Shown here: piece by piece, positions 24,599 to 34,674 of the stretch
How positions within the stretch are numbered: the stretch's first letter is position 1
Layout of the letters: each line of letters starts with the position of its first letter
Assembly (NCBI GenBank): GCA_030268105.1
Contig: BSDZ01000078.1
Span: 2,593,001-2,657,000, forward strand
Source: Volvox africanus
Lineage: Eukaryota; Chlorophyta; Chlorophyceae; Chlamydomonadales; Volvocaceae
Reading direction: 5' to 3'
Length of the DNA: 64,000 bases
Position numbers and translations under genes: made by a program
The notes under the pieces: generated by a model
The model's database searches: none
What the model saw: the letters and a program-made list of their open reading frames with translations, nothing else
Told to the model about the DNA's origin: nothing

Positions 24599-27492
24599 GA
24601 GGCCACATTGGCCAGTGACAACCCCTCGCTCTCCGTGTAAGTACTTGATGCTCAGTTATGTTTCCGTTCGGAAAAGATTACGTCAATATCGTAATCTCCC
24701 CTGTTTTGGGCCGTCCGAGGCGGTACAGTGACCGGGAAATGAAAGACGGTCGGACGGACCGCTTCGGACGGCCCAAAACAGGGAAGATTACGAATAAACC
24801 TCTGCGCCTGATTAGGATGTCAGAATGTCAATAAATAAATTTACATCCATAGTCATGGGAGCTAAATATACTTTGGAGCCGCGGGTTGTTGTTCTATCTG
24901 TCAGTAGTGGTACGTATAAAACTCAACGCCCATCTTGGACTTCCCACTGTGACCGGTGTATGGCTTCGCGCCTCATCATTTAAATATAATAGAGTGTTAC
25001 ATATTTCTATCCAATCCTGTATTGCGGTGAAAGAAGTGGCAGACCTTTTCTTTATCCCGATCCGACCCATACCGAACCTCATGGGTCCCATCGCCAGTAG
25101 CAGCGTCCCATCCGCCGCCGGCGCCAAACGCGATCCAGACTCGGCCGTGGCGCTGCTGCATGCAGCCGGGGACGACCGAGAGGCCCTCTCTGAGGCCATT
25201 GTTGAAGCGGCTTTCTTGGACGCTCATCCTGGGGAGCACCGGCAGAAGCTGCGGGGTAATTATTACCATATCTTCATACGTCAATTGGCAGCATAACTTG
25301 CTCAGGTTCAAAAGACATCACGTTTGTTCCTTCGATGAAGTTCGTTTGACAGACATATAACGGATTTCATGGCGGTAAAGAAATGTGCGGAACATATCCT
25401 GAATTAACGCCAATAATCACACACGTACATATATATGCATACACAGGAAAGTCATATTTTTGAAAATCCAAATGGCTCTTCCTAAACAATTTACCAAACG
25501 CCCAATGTCTGTGCATACATACGTACATACATGCCCTGATGTCACGGTTATCCGCCGGCATCGGTACGATTGGCTGGGCTCGTGCCAATCCAAAGCGGCG
25601 CGCGCGCGGCTGCGGCAGCTCAATGCAGCGGCGGAACGCGCAGACAGCACCGATCGCTCGCCGCATGCTAAGGCGGAGTACTCGGCTGAAGACTTTACCC
25701 GCTTAACGGGTGAGCGAATTGGGGCCATAGCTCTTCGTCCTAAAGTGATGGCTTCTCATATATTTTGAACTATGACGACTTTTTTTGGAAAAAAGGAAAA
25801 GCAGGCTGGCGGGTGCACCTAAAGACCGAGGAAATCTACCTAGCGATCTTGGTCAAAGTATTTACCGAGGTTAAAGTACCATGCTGACGAGAATTCAACA
25901 AGCTGATGAACAGGTGCAGCCTATTTATGGGCAGTGTCTCTCAAGAAAACAGAACTGCCCGCCCTCGCTCCGTTTTGGCGGTAGCGCTTTGTCCTTCACG
26001 GCGGCAGCTCCATGGCGCCTCATCGTTGATGTGCCGACGGAATGCATGGTCATGCGCCCTTCCCTTATTATTACTATTATGGTTACGCCCTCCCTTAGGC
26101 TGGCGGGTACTACAGGGAGCCCCGGGGCTTAACATCACCCCATTGGGCACATGTACCCCATGGGGCTGCTAGGGTTCACTGGGTTGATTGATTTCGCAGA
26201 ATCTCTTGATTGCTCTCTGCGGCCCCTATCCATGTGCCAGCCCCAATTGGACCCCCTACTGGCTTTTAGGTGGTCATAAGCCACCCCGCACCTCACGGGC
26301 CCCCTTAGGGGCCACATGGGTTCGCACATCCGGGGCGGAGCATTCAACCGCTGATGAGTCCTGCCAGTGAGGGCGGACACGGACAGGACTGAAGATTCGT
26401 GCTATCCCTGCTGCTCATACTCTCATTGCGGCCCCAGCTGTGAATGTATGAGAAACAAATGTTCGGCATTCCGGATCGGTCTTGCGGCTGTTGACAATCA
26501 TGGCGCCCTAACTATCAAGGCCATCTTAGGGAATGCCTTACCCTTCCCTCCAGCCTCGCTACTCGCCTTCGCCTGGCCTTCCCTTAACACTCAACAGCCC
26601 ATTACGAGAAGCTTAATTGGCGCATGGTCAGCAAGCCCGGTGGAGCGACCGTCAAGCCCGATGATTTTTACCGGCTATACGCGCTGCACATGCAGGTGTG
26701 CGAATGTATGTGCTTATAAATATATAACATATATGTATGTACTTATATATACCTATACATATATAAATTGGTACCTCTTATCTTTCCATACATGTCTCTG
26801 TGTAGTTTGGCTGGCCCAAATATGCCAGCGATATCTGTTATGTTGCTATTAGCCGAAATGGCTCCCAGCGGCCGGCACCATCACTGCTTCCGCTGGAGGT
26901 GACACCGTCGCCAGCTCCAGCACGGCGGCGCGCGTGTCCTTGTACAGCGCCGTCGGACTAAACTCGTGGAAGAGCTTCACGAAACGCAGACGCGCCTTAC
27001 CCGAGTCGGTGCCCCGGAGCGCCGACCAGGCGTCCCACCGCGCCCGTCCCTCGAAATCCAGTCCGCCGCGCTCGGCCCACATAGGCCGTTCAGTGGTGTT
27101 GTACCCCTGTACTGCCTATATATATCGTGTTGTCACGTTCGCATCGATAACTGAAACTCTATAACATGCTGCACATACACACGCATTCATACAGACCGCC
27201 TGTCATCCCCGCCCCTCACCGTCAGGCAGTACAGGGGGACAACACCACTGAACGACCCATGTGGGCCGAGCGCGGCGGACTGGATTTCGAGGGACGGGCG
27301 CGGTGGGACGCCTGGTCGGCGCTCCGGGGCACCGACTCGGGTAAGGCGCGTCTGCGTTTCGTGAAGCTCTTCCACGAGTTTAGTCCGACGGCGCTGTACA
27401 AGGACACGCGCGCCGCCGTGCTGGAGCTGGCGACGGTGTCACCTCCAGCGGAAGCAGTGATGGTGCCGGCCGCTGGGAGCCATTTCGGCTAA
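24599..27492 (+). CDS. Acyl-CoA-binding-domain protein (5' end not resolved)
   Basis: Exons 24599-24636, 25098-25255, 25596-25709, 26598-26695 and 27226-27492 join in phase. The last two form an acyl-CoA-binding (ACBP) fold: HYEKLNWRMV, PDDFYRLYALHMQ (compare ELLELYGLYKQ), AVQGDNTTERP (compare ATVGDVNTERP), then GLDFEGRARWDAWSALRGTD (compare LDFKGKAKWDAWNELKGTS) and RFVKLFHEF. ACBPs bind long-chain acyl-CoA esters in the cytosol or at membranes. The exons before the domain encode a charged, alanine-rich helical region including SAVALLHAAGDDREALSEAI that I do not recognise. The stop TAA is at 27490. The intron 26696-27225 contains an inverted copy of the last exon. The start codon must lie upstream of 24599. 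The domain call is fairly good; upstream exons are less certain. Confidence 0.7.
24691..24792. repeat. 34-bp inverted repeat with 34-nt loop
   Basis: Positions 24691-24724 and 24759-24792 are reverse complements with two mismatches; each contains CCCTGTTTTGGGCCGTCCGA or its complement. The unit lies in the first readable intron of the acyl-CoA-binding gene. It would fold into a strong hairpin in RNA. A second GATTACG word just outside the left arm at about 24676 may be a trace of insertion. It could be a short MITE or a small-RNA precursor; neither is shown. Confidence 0.75.
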
Positions 27493-27575
27493 TAGCAACA
27501 TAACAGATATCGCTGGCATATTTGGGCCAGCCAAACTACACAGAGACATGTATGGAAAGATAAGAGGTACCAATT
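26766..27575. repeat. Large palindrome: 352-bp arms, 106-bp spacer
   Basis: The left arm, 26766-27117, is the reverse complement of the right arm, 27224-27575, with only about three mismatches, all in the inner 45 bp. The right arm contains the whole last exon of the acyl-CoA-binding gene (27226-27492) plus 83 bp after the stop. It begins with the AG of that exon's splice acceptor. The spacer 27118-27223 is AT-rich with no gene. Confidence 0.95.
26849..27115 (-). pseudogene. Inverted copy of the acyl-CoA-binding exon, inside the gene's own intron
   Basis: Read on the minus strand this segment repeats the last exon almost perfectly, with the same frame, the same stop and an AG before it. From MWAERGGLDFEG onward the encoded peptide is identical to the functional exon. 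Near the start it has GYNTTERP where the right copy has GDNTTERP, the aspartate being the usual residue in the family. It lacks upstream exons in its own orientation, so it is probably not expressed as protein. Confidence 0.8.
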
Positions 27576-28824
27576 GAAGGATTTGGATGGGGATAGAAAA
27601 AGAGGAAAGGGTGTACTGTACTGACCTGGGGCCATATGAACATGCCTGAAACGGGCAAAAATACGGTGGCATTGTGAAGGTGTGAATGGTGGGGAGAATA
27701 CCGACGGGTCGACGATGGTTGATGAAGAGACCCAAGAGGAGGGAGCCGGGGGTTAATGGATAGCTTGATATGGTAACCTAGTACGGCATGTCCTTTCATT
27801 CTATCGGTAGCAGGTACTGCCGTTATCACCAACGTTGGTAGGGTCCTTGCAGCTTGCAGCTTTGTACCCAAGTTCCCAAGGCCTGTTCGGATTTTACAAT
27901 ACAAATACAAAAGTATCGAGAAGATGGAAGAAGGAAGGATTGTCCATGATAGTTAAAGACTTTAAGAGTTCGGGGCTCGGTCATAAAATGAGACTTGCTT
28001 TTGCAAACGACCTGCCTGCGTGCTTGAACCCACTGCATCATCGGGGCCGTGCGAGCTCTAACGAGTTGTAACCAATCAATCAACCAGTCCACAATGCATC
28101 TCAAGCCAATCAAGGCTCCGATATAATGAAGTTGCGATGTCCTCATTGTTAAGAAGTGGCGGTAAGGCCCGTATCTCTGACTTCAGAATAGCACCAGCCA
28201 CAGGGCACTTACGCATCATCCTTAATACTTGACGTCGCAAGCTGAGGGAAGCTGCGACATGTAGAACACCGGCTGCGGCATATATGGCGCTTATCGCGCA
28301 CACATGCACTTTCCTGTCATGTGGCTCTGTGGAGGGCTCCTTTCCTGTGGCGTACTGTGCCGCGCTGACACCCTAACGGTTCCCGTTGCATTGAATGTTA
28401 CGTCGCGTCTTGCGGCTTGTACGTCAGCGATTGTTAGCGGCAGGAGTTCGCTCTGCACAGTCGCTTACCTAAAGGATCGTCGGTCTCTTTCGCCCGAATT
28501 GCGTCCCAAGAAGGACCGGGACAGCGCATTATCCGCCACGTCACTGTACATTTTGTTTGGGTGGCATGCACGCACTTACTGGCCGAAGCTGAACGCTACT
28601 TTGTCATGATACCGGAGCAAATGGGCAGAAGCACGAGAAAGTGGGTTCGTCTACGCGCGCCGAGCTGCGTCGCTCTGTGGTCGGTCGGACTGTGCTCAGT
28701 GATGTCCTAAAGGGGTTGAACCTACCCCATAGCAGATTGATGGGCGACATTGTGCAAGGTGGAGTAACCGTGCTGGTAACGCCGCCATGTTAACTAAAGC
28801 CTTGAAATGCCCGAACTGCCAGGT

Positions 28825-28825
28825 C

Positions 28826-28866
<41 letters not shown>
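28825..28866. repeat. (GTCT)n microsatellite
   Basis: About ten uninterrupted GTCT units. No gene is supported around it. Confidence 0.92.
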
Positions 28867-28867
<1 letters not shown>

Positions 28868-29220
28868 GTCCAACGCGGAAGTTATGCTCTGGCCATCTCA
28901 GAGATGTCCCTCATCGGAAGTACTTGCACTTTGTATGCGGGCTGTGTCCAGAGACTCATCAGAAGCCTTCCACGCAATGAAAGCCCCCTTTGATCTCTTC
29001 CTCGGTGTGCGGTGTACAGCTTCAGCAGCTCCCGGATCCGCAAATTCACTTGATTGGTCAAGGATACAGCACTTCTTGCGATCCACCAGTCCCTCCGTCG
29101 GTCCTTCACTCAATCGGTAACAAAGAATCGGTTCAACCGACCACCACCACCACCAACAACAACAAGTGAGGCAGTGAGGTCGTGGTCCTCGTCATGTTCG
29201 TTGTAAGCATCACAGCCGAT

Positions 29221-29225
29221 TTACA
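29221..29225 (-). terminator. Possible TGTAA polyadenylation signal for XAP5
   Basis: TGTAA on the minus strand, about 420 bp past the XAP5 stop codon. It is the nearest copy I noticed, so a long 3' UTR is implied. Confidence 0.35.
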
Positions 29226-29647
29226 TCCTCAACCTAGTGGGGTGTATCGGTAAATTGTAGCGTCACCAGACTAGATACACATACACACACACACGTTCCC
29301 GCTGACCCGCTTTTCTCTGATCGCCCAACAGTGCAGTTGCCAGCCTCCGGCCCTCCGGAGCGCCCTGTGAGTCTTCCGTCCCTCTTCACCTCCACGAGGA
29401 CTCAGGCACTGACTCCGCAGCAGTACCTCGCCCGTCCTGCTCGCCCTACCCGGACACACGTATCCCCCCAGTGTTTCCATAGACCCACGAAACGACTGTC
29501 ACCTCCTCACCACCATCCATTTCTTTACCACTTGGTAATCTCATCCACCACCACCACTACGGTATTCATAATCGTAATGCTGGTGATGGTGGTGGTGATG
29601 GTGGTGGTGATGGTGGTGGTGGTGATGGTCGCATCTGGTTGATGGTT

Positions 29648-32600
29648 TCACCCGAAGATGGTGTACTCGCCGTACCTCTTCTCTGGATCATAAATCTGAA
29701 TGCATTCAACAACGGGAACGGACGTTTCGCGCAAGAGCATAACAGGTTTTTTGAGATTTGATATGGGGCTACCGCTGAACATGCTACAAACGATAACTCT
29801 TAAAATATCCATGAAAGCAGAAGTTCGCGAGCAAGCGCAGTGAGCGCATTTTGCCGGCGACGGCAAAAATTCCCGAGGGCCTTATCCTAGTAGGACTCAT
29901 TACAGTGGAGGTGGAAATGCGACACACAGATATTGCTGAATAAACTACTAATAAAATTAAAATAAAAAGATAAAAAACAAAAAATATATTCGATATTATC
30001 TACAATACTAGATGAGGTAATAAAAGTGGTAGGAACAAGAGAGGATGCAACACATAATGGACGTGAGAACACACTTCTGTACTCATGCCTGCTGCTTCTT
30101 GGTTGGTTTCGGAGAATGAAGATCGCTCCCGGCCGCTTTACCCCCATTGAAATCAGGTACACCGCTGCCAGGCGCATTCCCCCCCCCTTCCAGGCTTCCG
30201 AAACAAGCCTTCCCGGCTCCCGGCGTATCCCCCGTGTCAACCGCTCCGCTCACCTCCCAGCGGCTAGCGGGGAAGATGTGTTTGTTCTTGTCGTACCAGT
30301 GCCGCTCCACCACCTGCGCACGTGGTTGGGTGTAAATAAAAGCGGGTTTGTCAGCGGGATATGTGTGTGTATGTGTATGTGTGTGCTAGGCTGGTGTGGG
30401 GCTGCCTCCTGATGGAGCTCAATCACCAATCCACCCCAACAACACCACACACCCCACCCCACCCCAACGCAACCCGACACAACCCAACACAACGCAACAC
30501 AACACCTCAAGTGTATTGTTCAGTAACGTTCCAGCCAGTGACCTGAGACGGCGCTACGCCGGATGTGCAGCAACCGCAGTGGTGTCTGCCTGGCTGCCCG
30601 TTTCCCGCGTGCCGCGTAACTCCCCAAGCCGCATCATCGCATATTCCCCAATTCATTTCTTATGGAACCTCACTCTGCCAAAACATCGTTAAATCCTTAA
30701 TAAAGGTTTTTTTGTTGAGAAAGGAAAAATAGCACAACCAGTACTCGTGTTCCGTCAGGGTCAAAGCTCTGGTTTTCAGCCAAAGAATTCTTGCAAGTCG
30801 TCATGCCTGATTCGTCCTCAAGCTTCTTGATGTCAGTGAAAAGTCGTCCGTAGGCCCTCAAAGCACCCCCACACGTACGACACGATGACCCCTCCTCCAC
30901 TTGGCATTTACATAATCCCTTTCGTGGCGACCAAGGACGGACGCGAGGATAGACAGACAGACGGACAGACGGACGGATGGACGGACGGATGGACAGACGG
31001 CCCTCCTCGCCCCCTACCTTGCCCGCGTGACTGTCTTGCTTCTCCTGAGTCGCGTCGTTCGTTACGCGGATGTCCTCTCGTACCGTGAAGTCGAACAACG
31101 GACCCGACTTCCCGCGGGCCTTATTGACGATCAGTTCGTAGAACGTGTGGTGGTGCGGCATGATCAGATCTTCCTGGTATACGGTAGGTGTGGATTTGGA
31201 TTTGGATTTGGATTCGAAACCGGACGCGCATCTATTTTACCGGATCCATTTACAACAAGTGCCACAAGATCTCTCTGTCCATCGCCGTACCGTACGTATA
31301 TCGTACCTTGATGTACATTAGGTTATCCATGCCCACGTGCCGGAGCTCCCGGAACTCGGGGGCGAGCTGCTCACGGACCGCCTTCAAAAAGAGACCGATG
31401 GAATCGCCCTTCTTCACCGTCACGTTGCGCCTGTGATGTCATGTCTGGTATGTGGTATGTGGTGTACGATGTGGCGTATGATGTGGTGTATGATGTGATA
31501 TGTGATGTGATATGATGCAAATGACAAAAATACGAAAGATTTGCACCTGAAAGCCATCACATCATGTATCGCATCGTTGGGGAGGAGAATGCGATTGGTG
31601 GAAAAGGGGAGAGCGAAACGACGAACGCTCCTGCCGTCTTGGCCCTCCGTTGCCTTCCTCGCCGCACCTACCACCAGGTCCGTCCTAAGCGGGAAGGAGG
31701 GGTCCGCCGCCGGCCATCCAGGTGGGCCCAACACCGACACCTGTGCTCCCCTCTGTGCATGCTAAACCCTTCACGCCGCAAAATTCCCTTCACTTCATTC
31801 CCTTTCACTTGTCGGTTTTCTCGACCGGCGTTTGTGGTGGTTAGTAACTATTACGTGTTAGGAAGGAACGCGCCCCGCCTTCACCTTCGCCGTATTACTT
31901 CTTTCTTCCTCTCAATCTCCTCTCATACACGTATCGCCCATCTCAACACGATGCCAAGACATCAGCAGTTCGACAAAAAAGTCTCCTCTATTCTTCTCTA
32001 CTTCCCCCCCCCCCTTTCCACCTGCCTCTTGCCTCCACCCAGCCCTTCCCAGCCCACCGGTGGCCCGTGCCGTTCCAGTACGAGTAGGTGATCATGAGCG
32101 GCTCGGCTTTAACGGCGTCCTGAGCCACCTGCCATTCCTTCCGCAGCGCGGCGCGCATCTCTTTCTCCAGTCTCTCGCGGTCTCTGGGGAAGCGGGTCGT
32201 GAAGGGCGGGGGGGATGGCGGGCAACCCAAGAGGGGCCGGGCAGCCATCTGTGTGTGTATGCGGTTGTGTGTATGTGAGTACACAATAACACAATGAATA
32301 TCCAAGGAATTATATTATCATATATATTCACAACAAACGAATAAAATCAATGAAGTAACGGAATAATTGCTTACATTAACGCGCGAAGTTTGGGAGCCTG
32401 AGCGGTGGGAGAGGACAAGAATAAGCGAGACCTGGTACTGCTGTTGAGGATCAGTACCAGGTTGGGGAGGCGGAAGGGAAACCCTAATCAACAGCGGCGT
32501 CCCATGCCATGGTCGTTCAACCGTCCTCCGAAACTGCCCAACTGCCCAACTACCCGATATCAGTTTCTCTTCTGCTGTCCTTCATTCCCCTTCATCCGCC

Positions 32601-34064
32601 CACGAAGGCCAAGTCCGCCTCAACTTACGGCCCCGGTGCCTCCCTGCACTCACTTGTCAGGTAAGAAGTCGGTAGCAATGGTGGGGTCTTTTCCGAACTT
32701 TCCGAACTTGCGCTTCTTAGACGCCACCGCATGCGCACCGGCACCGCCGCCATCGCTGCCATTGCCGCTGCTCCCCGCAGGCTCCTCGCTAATTGCACGC
32801 GCCTCGGCGATATCGGCATCGTCAGAAACCCGTGTCACGGGTCCTGCTGGTGCCTCCGCCTCCGCCTCCGTCGCCACCGCTACCAGCGGCGCCGCCGCAC
32901 GGGCCCAAGCGGGCACCGTTTTAAATGCCGGGGCCGGGGCCGGGGCCGCACGAGCACCCTCCCGCGGGTCCTCGCCGTCCCCTTCGTCGCCGCCGTCCTC
33001 TTCGATTAAGAAACTGAGCTTCGGTTTCCGCGCCTCCTTCTCCCTCTTACGTTTCTCCCGTTCACGGCTTGCCGCGTCTTCATCTGCTTCCGCCTTTCGT
33101 CGGTGCTCCTCCTCCAGACTGCAGTGGACAGAAAGCAGCGGTGGTGGAGGTGGTGGAGGTGGAAAGGTGGAGAGATGGATTATGATTTAGGATTGCGGCA
33201 GGAAGGTGGGTGACAAGGGGCTGTGGGAGGGGCTGGCTCAGGAATAGGGGGGTAGGACAACTTCAGCCTTTGAACGGCAGGTCCTAGTGCCGGACCCCAG
33301 TCCCTTCCCCTTCGATTACCGCCGCATCCATCACTCCTCATGAGTACCCTCCTCAAGAAAAAGTCATCTACAATCTATAACAGACCCATGGGTCCAGGGC
33401 CCCCGCCGCACCGCTCTTGCAGCGTGGTCCGCTTCTGGATGAACTCCGCCTTCGTCACCAGTCCAACTGTCTCGTTCTTGAACGCATGTTCGAGTGCCTA
33501 AATGCAGAAGCGGGCCCAGCGCGGTGCGGCGTGGCAATCGGTGAAAGAGGGGTGAACGAGGGGACCTAACGGGGGTGCGAGATGTGCAAGGAAATCCGCA
33601 AAGGGGGATGAGGAAACAACGGGCCCAAATGCAGACGTCCGGGGCTGGCCAGGGGCAGACTAGGGGCTGGCCAGGGGCAGAGTCCCACGCGTCAGGCGGT
33701 CCCGGTTACGGCCCCGGCGCAGGGCCTCCCCTCATTCGGACCCTGACACTGATCTGGAACCTCTGAACAGTCTCCGAAGTGATCCTCCACCGTTCGGATT
33801 TTGACCTTCCCCTGGGCGAATGAGCTCTCGACATTGCTACGAAGTCCGGGCCTCGCGTCGAGTCGCGTGACTGCCATGGGGTCGCGGTGCTATGCGCACC
33901 TCCTCAGTTGATGCGCCGAACTGCCTGAGTCCAGCGGCGTCAGCTTGGTCCTTCGTCTGTTTTTGCAGCGCTTCAAACTTCTTCCGCTGCTCCTCGCGCT
34001 GCTTCTCCATTCGCCGGATGCGTTGCACATCCTCGCCAGTTCCCACGTAACCGTTGTTGAACAT
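29648..34064 (-). CDS. XCT: XAP5/FAM50 family protein (XAP5 CIRCADIAN TIMEKEEPER homologue)
   Basis: Eight exons join in phase: 34064-33900, 33497-33412, 33118-32654, 32183-32058, 31430-31307, 31173-31018, 30313-30254, 29695-29648. They give about 409 residues. Conserved blocks in order: [38 protein letters not shown]; a charged middle; [103 protein letters not shown] at the end. These match Arabidopsis XCT and human FAM50A almost block for block. Family members are nuclear, spliceosome-associated proteins; the plant one affects circadian period and small-RNA levels. Exon 3 carries an alanine- and glutamate-rich insertion that makes this protein longer than the plant one (about 340). It is divergent from the F-box gene with 610 bp between starts. 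The gene assignment is very firm. Confidence 0.95.
30951..31002. repeat. GACA/GACG-type tandem repeat in XAP5 intron 6
   Basis: A degenerate run of GACAGACG and GGACGGAT units lies just before the donor-side border of the XAP5 exon at 31018 (minus orientation). It is intronic. Confidence 0.85.
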
Positions 34065-34674
34065 CCTTAAAGCCGCCTAGCCTCTCAGGTAAAGAAAGAA
34101 CTCCTCGCAAGACTTTCCTAGTTTCACAATCCCAACGAGAGGTCCCCTGTCACTTCCTCCAAATCACTAGACTTGAACAGACATAAGTAAAGTTCCACGC
34201 GAGTGCTGAGTTACTAATGAAGATGAGCTAATGGAAAATCAAGGCTGCTTACTGCCGTTTACAGCTATCCGAAACAAACAAGGCGAAGTTTTGTTGATAG
34301 GACGATATCTATCATGTATGTGTAAAACAGTTGTCCGATTTTTGCGTTGCTGCGCAATACGGCGTGTAACATGTGTAACCAGGCCGCCAACATTCCATGT
34401 TTCCAATTAGCAACCATATCATTTATAACAGCATGGTGATGAATGATGGAATATGATCATTATATCCGAAGGAAATTAAATTTGACCCTAGCTTATGCAC
34501 CATACCTCATGACAGGTCCGGCTCGTAGGGAGTGCAAACCTTCATTTGCTATCCTGCGCTACTAATCTGATCAACTGATTTACGTTATCACACTCTCGGA
34601 GGATCAATCTCAGCCGTTGTGCATTCAACCCGCATACGACGCGCTCTGCTGACGACTCGCAAACGACGTGCTAT
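34065..34674. promoter_or_regulatory. Shared divergent promoter region (XAP5 / F-box gene)
   Basis: The 610 bp between the two start codons must hold both promoters. It is AT-richer than the flanking exons. I saw no named element. The call rests on arrangement. Confidence 0.45.

Larger units (their letters stand above)
27576..29647. other. Stretch without a recognised gene
   Basis: Between the acyl-CoA-binding gene and the 3' end of XAP5 I see only short frames without known motifs, for instance plus-strand 28304-28609 and minus-strand 28309-28076. A perfect (GTCT)n tract of about ten units lies at 28825-28866. A (GGT/GAT)-rich stretch lies near 29579-29630, probably within the XAP5 3' flank. 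Confidence 0.45.

Noticed and set aside
28882..29120. Overlapping frames on both strands near the GTCT tract.
   Set aside because: No family motif, no phase-compatible neighbours and no transcription signals.
32425..32462. A short imperfect palindrome around CCTGGTACTGCTGTTGAGGATCAGTACCAGG-like sequence, resembling the ends of the MITE-like element.
   Set aside because: Only a partial match to the 47-bp ends and no second end nearby; could be a solo remnant but not supportable.
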